From Sediminibacterium sp. (GTDB lineage Bacteria > Bacteroidota > Bacteroidia > Chitinophagales > Chitinophagaceae), in contig JAIYCS010000003.1 of NCBI GenBank assembly GCA_027487895.1, positions 1-35,125 of the forward strand: a DNA stretch of 35,125 nt, in the 5' to 3' direction. The notes under the pieces were generated by a model that ran no database searches, was not told the DNA's origin, and saw only the letters and a list, made by a program, of their open reading frames with translations. Shown in pieces: positions 1 through 8,108 of the stretch. Position 1 is the stretch's first letter; each line of letters opens with the position of its first letter. The translations under genes were made by a program, and so were the position numbers.

Positions 1-2
1 AT

Positions 3-617
3 ACCGCCATCGGTAGCTCCGCACTTGCCAACAACACCACGGGTATAAGAAATACTGCTATTGGATTCAATACACTTTCCTCGATTTCAACAGGTAGCAA
101 TAACACTGCTATCGGTTTTAATGCTAACGTCACAGGTAACGTGTCCAACTCCGCAGCAATCGGATCTGGGGCATCAACATCTGCAGCTAATACCATCCAA
201 CTGGGTAATACAAGTATCGTAAGAGTAAATACATCGGGTGAAATCGTTACAACAAACGATATCACTGCTAAACATATCAAAGGAAATTCTGGTGCTTTAA
301 GTATTGCTGCATCTACCGGTGCGGGTACATCGCCATCAGCGGTTTCTGTAACGGGTACAGATATGAGTGGTGTAGTGTCATTAACAACGGGTACAAGCCC
401 TTCCGTTAATGCGGTTTTAGCTACCATTACTTATAATACTGCCTTTTCAACAGCACCTGTTGTAGTCATCACGCCAGCCAATGCTGCAACAGCTAGTTTA
501 GCTGCTGCACAAGCTGTTTGGGTCAATATAACAACAACAGGGTTTACCATTAATACCAATACAACGGCTGTTGTTTCATCTACAGCCTACAAATGGAACT
601 ATGTTGTTATACAATAA
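3..617 (+). CDS. YadA-head-like repeat surface/fibre protein, 3' part only
   Basis: The reading frame is open from the window edge, so the gene begins upstream; 204 residues are visible. The first 60 or so residues hold degenerate repeats around the phrase N-T-A-I-G-F-N, with Asn, Gly, Ser and Ala spacers. This pattern is typical of trimeric-autotransporter head (Hep_Hag/YadA-head) repeats, which form left-handed beta-rolls. They are followed by a stretch of about 105 residues rich in Thr, Ala and Val that ends in KWNYVVIQ. No membrane anchor, sorting tail or S74 chaperone domain is seen at the C-terminus. Bacteroidota genomes carry many large repeat proteins of this type, often annotated as tail-fibre or adhesin-like; the role is probably an extracellular structural or adhesive one, but this is inference. 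An internal GTG at 141 continues the same frame and is not the true start. Confidence 0.7.
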   Translation, partial: TAIGSSALANNTTGIRNTAIGFNTLSSISTGSNNTAIGFNANVTGNVSNSAAIGSGASTSAANTIQLGNTSIVRVNTSGEIVTTNDITAKHIKGNSGALSIAASTGAGTSPSAVSVTGTDMSGVVSLTTGTSPSVNAVLATITYNTAFSTAPVVVITPANAATASLAAAQAVWVNITTTGFTINTNTTAVVSSTAYKWNYVVIQ

Positions 618-646
618 GGTCGAATTTGTCATTAAAAAGTCATAAA

Positions 647-667
647 AGAACAGCACTATGCCGTTCT
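647..667 (+). terminator. Inverted repeat after the repeat-protein gene; weak terminator or operator
   Basis: Nine-base arms AGAACAGCA and TGCCGTTCT flank the trinucleotide CTA, with one mismatched pair. It lies 29 bases after the upstream stop codon and about 55 bases before the next gene. There is no T-run behind it, so it is not a classical intrinsic terminator; a protein-binding dyad for the downstream receptor gene is equally possible. Confidence 0.3.
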
Positions 668-721
668 ACAATTCTATGACAATTGCCCCCGCTCTATAAG
701 CCACATTTGCATTTGAAATCA

Positions 722-2827
722 ATGCAGATGCGGTTTAGCGGTTTGATAGTGGGTTTGTTTTTTGGCTTTACAGCTGCTCAAGGGCAGGTGGGTAAAATAC
801 CTAATGCAGACACATTGTATGGTTCGGCCAATGAAATTGTAGTGACCGCCACAAGAACCGAAAAAAAGTTAGGCAATGTTGCCGTTCCGGTAACACTTAT
901 TTCAAGTAAGCAAATTGCACAAGCGGGTTCCGTGAGACTCGCCGATATTTTACAAGAGCAAGCAGGATTATTTATAACAACTGGTTTTGGCGCAGGTGTT
1001 CAAATGCAAGGGTTAAATCCTGATTACACCTTAATTTTATTAAACGGAGAGCCACTGGTAGGAAGAACCGCTGGTATACTAGATTTAAATAGAATCACCG
1101 TTGGAAACATCAAGCAAATTGAAATTGTAAAAGGCCCATCTTCTAGTTTATATGGAAGTGAAGCCATGGCTGGTGTGATAAATATTATTACAACAACCCC
1201 TATAAAAAATGAGTTAGCGCTTAGTGCTAGATATGGCAGTTTTAATACTTCCGATGTTAACGCTACATTCAATTTTTCAAAAAATAAATTTACCTACCAA
1301 GGGTTTGCGAATAACTACCATACCAATGGGTTTAGTTTGCGCCCCAATAGTCAAACTAGTTTTGTAACGCCTATTAATAGATTTACACAGCAACATCAAC
1401 TTGGGTATCAAATTTCAGATAAAACAAAACTGTTGGGATCTGTAAGATTCAATAGGGAACGCATTACCAATGAAATCGCAGTAGAAAATAATGGTGTTAT
1501 TGTAAACTCCCAAGGAAAAGAATCAAATGATGATGCCAATTTTTCGGCAACATTAATGCATAAATTTAGTAACAGTGTTAAAACCAGTGCTAAACTTTAT
1601 GCCACAACATTTGCGAGTGAGCAGGAGCTAGCCACGACCTCTGGAGCACCCTACACCGATTATTTTAAGCAACATTTTTTAAGGTTCGAAACACAAACAG
1701 ATGTTGTTGTTTCAAAAAACCTTGAAACCTCTATTGGTGCAGGTTATTTAATAGACAGGGCCAATAGCACAAGGTATGATAAAAGAGAAAGTACCAAAGA
1801 GAATTCGGTAGGCTATGCTTTTTTTCAATCGGAATGGAAACCACTTGAAAAGCTTGTTGTAATTGGCGGCGCACGCTATGATCACAATGCACTTTTTGCA
1901 GCTGCGTTTAGTCCAAAGCTTGCTTTAAAGTATTCAATTACCAATAAGATTAATGTTAAGGCAAGTGTAGGTCGAGGTTTTAAAGCCCCCGATTTTAGAC
2001 AGCTTTACTTGAATTTTACAAACACTGCTGCTGGTGGGTATAGTGTGTTTGGTGCGATCGAAGCTCAAAAAATTATTACTGCATTAAAAGGGCTAGGGCA
2101 AATTGCAAGTATCGAGCAGGATTATTACAGCCTTGCTGCATTACAACCTGAATTTTCTACAGGCTATCATGCAAGCTTCGATTATACACCATCTCAAAAA
2201 CACAATGTATCGGTAAGTCTCTTTTATAATAACATTAATAATCTAATTGATAGTAGGTTGGTGGCATATAGGCCAGGCGGTGCTCAAATATTTAGTTACC
2301 TCAATGTAAAAACGGCATTTACAAAAGGGGTAGAGTTGAATACCAACCATAAAATTGGAAAATATTATTTGATGAGTAGTGGTTATCAATTTTTATTATC
2401 AGGCGATGCTTCTGAACTAGATAAAATTGAAGAAGGAAAAGTTTTTACACGAGACGAAAATGGATATAGTAGGCGATTATATGCTTCCGAATATGTTGGT
2501 TTGCCTAATAGAAGTAAACATCAATTCAATCTAAAATTGCAGTACCAAAAAGAGCAGGTATTTGCAACCTTGCGTGCACTTTACAGAAGTAGCTGGTATG
2601 TAACAGATACCGATGGCAACGGACTCTACAATACCAATGATAGCAAAGCTTTAGGCTTTGTTCAGTTCAATGCAACCATTGGACTACCGCTTACTAAAAA
2701 TATTACCATGCAAGCAGGTTGCAATAATATTTTCAATTATAGAGACGCTATTAATATGCCCAATTTTATGGGACGTACTGGATTCATAAGTATCAACTAT
2801 TCAATTAAACAATCAATCGAAAAATAA
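722..2827 (+). CDS. TonB-dependent outer-membrane receptor, probable haem receptor (HmuR-like)
   Basis: Outer-membrane, TonB-energised receptor of 701 residues. A hydrophobic signal peptide ends near TAAQGQ. A TonB-box-like segment EIVVTATRTE is followed by a plug domain of about 110 residues containing VKGPSSSLYGSEAMAGVINI, the usual plug signature, and then a 22-strand-type barrel. A segment GFKAPDFRQLYLNF resembles the FRAP-type motif of haem receptors. The start was placed at the ATG at 722 (or 728) because it opens a good signal peptide; the longer frame from TTG at 683 adds a charged, non-signal N-terminus and would run over a possible -7 element (CACATTTG, 702-709). Only 5 bases separate it from the HmuY-type gene, so the two are surely co-transcribed. 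The haem assignment rests mainly on that partner; another metal chelate is possible. Confidence 0.85.
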   Translation: MQMRFSGLIVGLFFGFTAAQGQVGKIPNADTLYGSANEIVVTATRTEKKLGNVAVPVTLISSKQIAQAGSVRLADILQEQAGLFITTGFGAGVQMQGLNPDYTLILLNGEPLVGRTAGILDLNRITVGNIKQIEIVKGPSSSLYGSEAMAGVINIITTTPIKNELALSARYGSFNTSDVNATFNFSKNKFTYQGFANNYHTNGFSLRPNSQTSFVTPINRFTQQHQLGYQISDKTKLLGSVRFNRERITNEIAVENNGVIVNSQGKESNDDANFSATLMHKFSNSVKTSAKLYATTFASEQELATTSGAPYTDYFKQHFLRFETQTDVVVSKNLETSIGAGYLIDRANSTRYDKRESTKENSVGYAFFQSEWKPLEKLVVIGGARYDHNALFAAAFSPKLALKYSITNKINVKASVGRGFKAPDFRQLYLNFTNTAAGGYSVFGAIEAQKIITALKGLGQIASIEQDYYSLAALQPEFSTGYHASFDYTPSQKHNVSVSLFYNNINNLIDSRLVAYRPGGAQIFSYLNVKTAFTKGVELNTNHKIGKYYLMSSGYQFLLSGDASELDKIEEGKVFTRDENGYSRRLYASEYVGLPNRSKHQFNLKLQYQKEQVFATLRALYRSSWYVTDTDGNGLYNTNDSKALGFVQFNATIGLPLTKNITMQAGCNNIFNYRDAINMPNFMGRTGFISINYSIKQSIEK

Positions 2828-2832
2828 ACACT

Positions 2833-3483
2833 ATGAAAAAGATCATCTACACATTTTTTGCTTTTTTATTATTTGCCGCTTGTACAAAAGAAAACAATAC
2901 GACGAAGGTAGAGCCAGTTGTTTCTAAAACTGTAAAAGACCTACCTGCCGATACCATTATTGGTATCACACCCGGTGTGCCGCCACTTGGAGGAATGCCT
3001 TTTGGCGCTGGTAAGTATACTTTTTATAGTCTTGAAAGAGGTGTAATCGTGCCATCTACAGATAGTGCAACTAACAAATGGGATATCGCATTTAGAGGTA
3101 CTGCTATCATTACCAATAGTGGTAATGGTGGACCAGGTGCTGGCGGTGGCTTTGTTTTTGTTGGTCTTTTTGAAGATTTAAAAACGATTCATTCAGATTC
3201 AACATTCAGAACAGAAAATATTCCTACTTCTTATGCTATCCCATTTGGCAGCAACAGAGGTTGGTATGTATATGATGGGTTAAAAAACTTGGTGACTCCT
3301 ATTCCTGGTCGTGTTTTAGTAATCAGAACCGCTACTGGAAAGTTTGCAAAAGTTGAAATATTAAATTATTACAAAGGTGGTGTAACACCTGCTGCAACAG
3401 CTTCTGATAATGTAAAAATGAGAGAACAACGTTACTATACTTTTAGATATAGTTACCAGCCTAATGGTAGTAAGTCATTCTAA
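2833..3483 (+). CDS. hmuY: HmuY-family haem-binding lipoprotein
   Basis: A 216-residue lipoprotein: the signal peptide ends FLLFAAC, with Cys17 as the lipidation site. The mature part fits the HmuY family: an N-terminal Thr/Pro-rich linker, then a beta-rich domain with KWDIAFRGTAIITNSG, a Gly-rich loop, and a C-terminal half with FAKVEILNYYKG and YYTFRYSYQ. HmuY proteins capture haem at the cell surface and pass it to a TonB receptor, which here is encoded directly upstream. The axial ligands of the founding Porphyromonas protein are His residues; the visible sequence has few His but several Met and Tyr, so ligand chemistry may differ, as reported for other HmuY homologues. A strong terminator ends the two-gene unit. 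Confidence 0.82.
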   Translation: MKKIIYTFFAFLLFAACTKENNTTKVEPVVSKTVKDLPADTIIGITPGVPPLGGMPFGAGKYTFYSLERGVIVPSTDSATNKWDIAFRGTAIITNSGNGGPGAGGGFVFVGLFEDLKTIHSDSTFRTENIPTSYAIPFGSNRGWYVYDGLKNLVTPIPGRVLVIRTATGKFAKVEILNYYKGGVTPAATASDNVKMREQRYYTFRYSYQPNGSKSF

Positions 3484-3512
3484 TATTTAGTTTGTTTAAT
3501 AAGCCCCCTGTT

Positions 3513-3552
3513 AAATGGAATCTACATTGTTTATGTAGGTTCCATTTTTTTT
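3513..3552 (+). terminator. Rho-independent terminator after the HmuY-like gene
   Basis: A stem of about 15 pairs with arms AAATGGAATCTACAT and ATGTAGGTTCCATTT (one G-U pair) and loop TGTTT is followed by an eight-T run. It closes the receptor/HmuY unit. Its T-run ends only about 14 bases before the sulfatase start codon, so it could also act inside the sulfatase leader. Confidence 0.88.
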
Positions 3553-3566
3553 AGTATTTTTCTGAG

Positions 3567-5126
3567 ATGAAAAAAGTATTGTTTTTTTTGGTTACAGTTT
3601 TTATTTGCTTTCAAACCAGCGCACAAGAAAAACGTCCAAACATTATTTTATTTCTAGTTGATGATATGGGTTGGCAGGATTGTTCCTTGCCTTTTTGGGA
3701 TAAGCCTACAAAACTCAATGCTACCTATCATACACCTAATATGGAGCGCTTAGCGGCAAAGGGTATGATGCTCACAAATGCGTATTCAAATGCTGTTTGC
3801 ACGCCCACTAGGGTAAGCTTAATGACGGGTATGAATGTAGCAAGACATGGTGTTACCAATTGGACCAATGTAAATAGTAATACACCTACCGATTTTAAAG
3901 ACAGTTTATTACAACCTGCTACATGGAATTATAACGGACTCACACCAGAACTTTACTACACTGCTGCGATGCAGCATACGGCAGTAGCAACTCCCTTACC
4001 ACAAATTTTAAAAGAGGCAGGCTATTATACCATACATGCTGGTAAAGCGCATTTTGCTTCTACTGGTATGCCTGGGGCTTCTCCTATCAATATGGGTTTC
4101 GATATAAACATTGGAGGAAGTGCAGCGGGTCATCCTGGTAGCTTTTTGGCATCAAAAAATTATCGTCAAAATGAAAGGGATACCAGCTGGGCGGTAAGAG
4201 GGTTAGAAAAATATATACCTGAAGACTTGTATTTAACCGAAGCTATAACAAGAGAAGCCATTCATATACTTGAAGAGAGAAATAACAATAAACCTTTCTT
4301 TTTATATCTATCACATTATGCGGTACATGTGCCTTATGAAAAAGACATCCGCTTTTATCAAAAATATATGGATGCTGGCCTTACCGATACAGAAGCTAAA
4401 TATGCGGCACTCGTAGAAGGCATGGATAAAAGCTTAGGTGATATTATAAATTACTTAGAAAAAAACGGACTAGATAAGGATACCTATATTTTATTTACTT
4501 CAGACAATGGCGGACTAAGTTTAAAGGGAAGTAGATCTGGTGAGCCGCATACGCAAAACCTGCCCCTGAAGCAAGGGAAAGGGTCTTTGTATGAAGGAGG
4601 TATTCGCGTACCCGCAATTGCTGCTGGACCTCAAATAAAACCAGGTTCTGTATCTAAACAATACATTATTTCGGAAGATTATTTTACCACCATCTTGCAA
4701 ATGGCAAATGCCTTTCCAAAAACAGTTAAGCAAGTAGTAGATGGCAAGAGTTTTTTACCTGTTTTACAAGGAAAACAAAAAGGAATCGATGGGCAAAAGG
4801 CAATTGTTTGGCATTATCCCAACAACTGGACAAATGTTAATCTTAAAGGCATTTCATGGGCATCTGCTATTAGGCAAGGCGATTGGAAACTCATTTACTT
4901 TCACAAGCAACAAGTTTTAGAATTGTATGATCTTTCTAAAGACATAGAGGAACTCCATGACTTGTCTAGCCGAGAAGTTGGAAAAACAAAAGCCCTCGCT
5001 AACCTACTTACACAAAAATTAAAGGAGCGAAGTGCTTCTATGCCTACATGGTTATCAACTGGTAAAACTATTGCATGGCCTAATGAAATACCTATTTTAT
5101 CCAATGCTAATGAGGTAATCAAATAA
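3567..5126 (+). CDS. Secreted family S1 (formylglycine) sulfatase
   Basis: A 519-residue alkaline-phosphatase-fold sulfatase with an N-terminal signal peptide ending near FQTSAQ. The metal-binding N-terminal motif is NIILFLVDDMGW (Asp32, Asp33). The activation motif is Cys78-Thr-Pro-Thr-Arg82, so Cys78 would be converted to formylglycine by a maturation enzyme encoded elsewhere. Further active-site elements are HAGK at 157-160, SHYAVHVPYE at 249-258, TSDNGG at 311-316 with the metal ligands Asp313-Asn314, and LKQGKGSLYEGGIRVP at 334-349. All key residues are present, so it should be active on a sulfate ester, probably of a carbohydrate; the substrate cannot be read from the sequence. Its last 30 bases overlap the 3' end of the convergent regulator gene. 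The neighbouring glucan operons suggest a polysaccharide-related role, but no co-operon partner proves it. Confidence 0.92.
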   Translation: MKKVLFFLVTVFICFQTSAQEKRPNIILFLVDDMGWQDCSLPFWDKPTKLNATYHTPNMERLAAKGMMLTNAYSNAVCTPTRVSLMTGMNVARHGVTNWTNVNSNTPTDFKDSLLQPATWNYNGLTPELYYTAAMQHTAVATPLPQILKEAGYYTIHAGKAHFASTGMPGASPINMGFDINIGGSAAGHPGSFLASKNYRQNERDTSWAVRGLEKYIPEDLYLTEAITREAIHILEERNNNKPFFLYLSHYAVHVPYEKDIRFYQKYMDAGLTDTEAKYAALVEGMDKSLGDIINYLEKNGLDKDTYILFTSDNGGLSLKGSRSGEPHTQNLPLKQGKGSLYEGGIRVPAIAAGPQIKPGSVSKQYIISEDYFTTILQMANAFPKTVKQVVDGKSFLPVLQGKQKGIDGQKAIVWHYPNNWTNVNLKGISWASAIRQGDWKLIYFHKQQVLELYDLSKDIEELHDLSSREVGKTKALANLLTQKLKERSASMPTWLSTGKTIAWPNEIPILSNANEVIK

Positions 5127-7979
5127 GTTGACATCGGTAGCTAGGTTTAATTTTTTTCGAAGTCGATACCTGCTAATTTCTACGCCTCTTACTGATATAT
5201 TCATAAGTTGGGCTATTTCTTTGGTTGATAAGTTCATTCTTAGATACGCGCATAACTTTAATTCGTTGTTACTGATATTGCTATGCTTTTCTTTGAGTTT
5301 GACAATAAAATCGGAATGTACTTTGTCAAAATGTTTGGTAAAGTACTCCCATTCTTGGTCTAAATTTTCATCTTCATTTAAGGCCTTTACCATTTTCTTT
5401 AATTCGGTAATGGCATATTCATTGTCTATTTTTTTAATGATGCTTGCTAGTTCGCTTTTAACTTTGGTAAGTAGCTCTCCTTTTTTTACGATATGCATAG
5501 CAGAAGAAGCTAGTTCAGAATTTTTATATTCGATTTCTACTTCTAGTTTTTCATTTTGAAGTGTTACTAAATCGGTTTCAGATTTATTGATTTCGAGTTC
5601 ATGTATATACCTAAGCCTTTGTTGTTCCTGTTCATATTTTTGTTGTTGCGCTTTAAACTTTTTACGTTGGTAAATATGAAGCTTATAAACGCCAAATCCA
5701 ATAGCAATAAAATAAAGTAGATACGCAAATAGTGTACGGTACCATGGCGCATTGATTGTAAACTGGTAGCTTGCTACAGCTGATTCATTACCTAGATTAT
5801 TTCTAACCTTTACTTCAAAAGTATAACTGCCTGGCACTAGATTGGTATATTCCTTTTCTGTTCTTTTTGTCCATGTAGACCAATTATTTTCGAATCCTTT
5901 TAATCTGTAACTGTATTCTAAATTATTTTGGTAGCCAAACGCGACAGATGTGTAATCGAAACGCATGGTTTTAAAATGGTAGGCTACCTCTGGACTGTTG
6001 ACTTGGTCTTGTACTTGATTTTCGTTAACGTTTTTAAAATAGCCGCCAAATAAAGTGCTGTCTATGTTGTCAATAATGTGTACCGATCTGATTTGAACAT
6101 TTAAAGAAGGAGCTAGTTTTTTATATTTTTCATAGTTGATATGATAGAATCCTTTTTCACCACCCAAAAAAATATTACTGCCATCTATTGCATAGATATA
6201 TTCAAAACCACTTAACATTTTAGCGTTTAATTCTGGAATATAAATAACCTTTGGTTGATTGCCGGTGTAGTCAATAACCCCCAATTCTTTTTCATGAATA
6301 AACCAGATATTTCCTTCTTTATCTTCTTTTAAATAGCGAATACTTTGGTTTCCTATTAGGGATGCATAACTTGAAGCTACTTCGAATTTATCTTTTTCGA
6401 TATTGTATTCATAAACGCCTTTTTCTGTTCCAACCACAATTCTATTTTTTATTTTATAGATATGGTTATTAAGTAAGGCGGGTAGTCCTTCTTTTATCTG
6501 ATATTGTTTGGTGGTGTATTGTCCATCACTATTTTTTACAATTTTATATACGCCATGGTAAGGATGCGACACCCAAATGTTTTCTTCGGCGTCAATGGTT
6601 ACATACCTAGAGGATTCTATAAAGTTTGGAATATCAAGTGTTTGAAAAAGTTGATTGGCTTTTGCATCAAAAATGGTGAGGCCTCTATAAGTGCCACCAA
6701 TAACTATACTTGCAGGTGACATGTTACCAAGGGGCGAAAAATTCCAAAACCCGGGTTTACTTGAAAATGAAGTTGCTGTATTATTGTTTACATAAAAAGC
6801 CCCCTCGTGATGACCTAACAGCAGTTTATTATTAATGAGCGACAGGCCCCATGTTTGCCCGCTTGTGTTTTGCACCAACGAAAAATCGCCTTTACTAAAA
6901 CTTAAATCTTTTAGGGGTTGGAGCCCAACTGTGTAAAGACCATTGGATGTTCCAATATAGAGTTGTTGGTTTTGAATCATGGCCGTGTAGCCTGATTCGT
7001 CGAGTAATTTGGGTGAAATATGTTTGATGGCACTGTTGTAGGCAATAAAATCCAGTCCATTATTTAGTCCAAGCCACAAATTTTGTTTGTTGTCTAAAAA
7101 GATGCTCAATATATTATTACTCTGAAGCCCTTCGGTGCTTGAAAACTTTTGAATGATTTCGGCTCTGTTATTAATAATGTATACGCCACTATTGCTTGTT
7201 GCCAGGGCTGTCCATTCTTTATTGATGGCTATGGCGCTATAAATCCTTTCATTTTGTAAAAAATTGGCAGCTCCCGACTTGATTGGGGTGATGGTATTAT
7301 TGTAAAAGTAAAATATCCCACTCTTGAGGGTTGTAATGATGGCGCCCGATCCGCTAGCAATCATGCCTGTAATGGGGTCGGTTTTTGAAAAACTATAATT
7401 GGTCACTACCGGCTGCCAAGCATCATTTTCAAATGCCATGAGGCCCGTTTGGTAGTCGTGGGCGTACAATTTGCCGTTACAACTTGTCAAATAGGCCCAT
7501 TCGGAAGGGGCTTTAAATACTGTAATGGCGCCGCTATTGTATTGGAAAATTTTGTTGGGAGACCTAAAAAATAGGGAAGATCCTAGCGAAACTATGTCCC
7601 ATACGTCTTCAAAAGACCGATGTTTGGCCGGAATTAAAGCGGTTAGCGAGTAATAAACGAGGTTACCGTTGGCGTTTGGGGCAAAATAACCAAGTTCGTC
7701 CTGTCCGCCCACGTATATTTTATGATCGCTTCCAATTTCTACAGATCTAACAATCGTTTTATTTGGTAGGGGGTATAGTTTCCAGTTTTTTCCATCAAAA
7801 CTTAATAAGCCTTCATTGTTGGCGAAATAAACAATTCCGTTCTTGTCTTGTTTAACATCCCAGTTCTGAAGTCCTGCGTTGTAAGATAGTTTAGAATAAT
7901 TAATTATATCTGGTAGGCCAATAGTGTTTTGGCTGATTGTAAAAAGGGGAAGAAGAAGTAAAAAGAGTATTTTTTTCAC
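5097..7979 (-). CDS. Membrane-spanning one-component regulator: Reg_prop/Y_Y_Y sensor with LuxR-type HTH
   Basis: 960 residues. After a signal peptide (ending FTISQ), a large periplasmic part carries Reg_prop-type propeller repeats with phrases such as NNILSIFLDNKQNLWLGLNN and IRYLKEDKEGNIWF. A Y_Y_Y domain follows at about 665-742, containing YSYRLKGFENNWSTWTKR. One membrane segment lies near 748-766, a charged coiled coil at about 770-850, and a LuxR/GerE-type helix-turn-helix at about 903-960 (LSTKEIAQLMNISVRGVEISRYRLRKKLN, helices two and three). There is no histidine kinase, phosphoacceptor or receiver domain, so it differs from classical hybrid two-component systems and probably couples periplasmic oligosaccharide binding directly to DNA binding. 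It is transcribed divergently from the beta-glucan susC and is the likely activator of that operon. Confidence 0.9.
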   Translation of the reverse strand: MKKILFLLLLPLFTISQNTIGLPDIINYSKLSYNAGLQNWDVKQDKNGIVYFANNEGLLSFDGKNWKLYPLPNKTIVRSVEIGSDHKIYVGGQDELGYFAPNANGNLVYYSLTALIPAKHRSFEDVWDIVSLGSSLFFRSPNKIFQYNSGAITVFKAPSEWAYLTSCNGKLYAHDYQTGLMAFENDAWQPVVTNYSFSKTDPITGMIASGSGAIITTLKSGIFYFYNNTITPIKSGAANFLQNERIYSAIAINKEWTALATSNSGVYIINNRAEIIQKFSSTEGLQSNNILSIFLDNKQNLWLGLNNGLDFIAYNSAIKHISPKLLDESGYTAMIQNQQLYIGTSNGLYTVGLQPLKDLSFSKGDFSLVQNTSGQTWGLSLINNKLLLGHHEGAFYVNNNTATSFSSKPGFWNFSPLGNMSPASIVIGGTYRGLTIFDAKANQLFQTLDIPNFIESSRYVTIDAEENIWVSHPYHGVYKIVKNSDGQYTTKQYQIKEGLPALLNNHIYKIKNRIVVGTEKGVYEYNIEKDKFEVASSYASLIGNQSIRYLKEDKEGNIWFIHEKELGVIDYTGNQPKVIYIPELNAKMLSGFEYIYAIDGSNIFLGGEKGFYHINYEKYKKLAPSLNVQIRSVHIIDNIDSTLFGGYFKNVNENQVQDQVNSPEVAYHFKTMRFDYTSVAFGYQNNLEYSYRLKGFENNWSTWTKRTEKEYTNLVPGSYTFEVKVRNNLGNESAVASYQFTINAPWYRTLFAYLLYFIAIGFGVYKLHIYQRKKFKAQQQKYEQEQQRLRYIHELEINKSETDLVTLQNEKLEVEIEYKNSELASSAMHIVKKGELLTKVKSELASIIKKIDNEYAITELKKMVKALNEDENLDQEWEYFTKHFDKVHSDFIVKLKEKHSNISNNELKLCAYLRMNLSTKEIAQLMNISVRGVEISRYRLRKKLNLATDVNLFDYLISIG

Positions 7980-7984
7980 TGCTC

Positions 7985-8003
7985 AAGTATTTTTTTAATA
8001 CTT
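7985..8003 (-). promoter_or_regulatory. Perfect inverted repeat just upstream of the regulator start codon
   Basis: AAGTATT and AATACTT flank five T residues. The dyad begins 5 bases upstream of the regulator ATG (minus strand), so it lies in the leader or over the start site. The AGTATT core also occurs in the two 17-bp direct repeats further upstream, suggesting a possible third, autoregulatory binding site. A translation-blocking hairpin is the alternative reading. Confidence 0.4.
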
Positions 8004-8022
8004 AAATATATGAAATGTTCAT

Positions 8023-8092
8023 TGATGTAGTATTGAAGTAATTTACATTATTGATAATCAATTAGTTAAAAATAGTGATGTAGTATTGAAGT
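8023..8092. promoter_or_regulatory. Two perfect 17-bp direct repeats, candidate activator sites
   Basis: TGATGTAGTATTGAAGT occurs at 8023-8039 and again, without a mismatch, at 8076-8092. The start-to-start distance is 53 bp, close to five helical turns, so both copies face the same side of the DNA. They lie between the divergent regulator and susC genes, and the second copy ends 16 bases before a possible -33 element of the susC promoter. This is the arrangement expected for tandem sites of a transcriptional activator, most simply the adjacent HTH regulator. Confidence 0.6.
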
Positions 8093-8108
8093 GTTAAACA
8101 ATAAAGAT

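Noticed and set aside
683..721. TTG start for the first TonB receptor
   Set aside because: It adds 13 residues with His and Lys ahead of an otherwise good signal peptide, and a possible -7 element lies inside the extension; the ATG at 722 or 728 is better.
5128..5559. Open frame on the plus strand inside the regulator gene
   Set aside because: Hydrophobic and Ser/Leu-rich in the way typical of antisense to a Lys/Glu-rich coiled coil; the minus-strand gene explains the region fully.
7985..8003. Hairpin as a terminator
   Set aside because: The T-run is in the loop, the stem is short and AT-only, and it lies before a start codon rather than after a gene.
8023..8092. Direct repeats as a CRISPR array
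   Set aside because: Only two copies, 17 bases long, with no further repeat and no cas gene; the promoter context explains them better.
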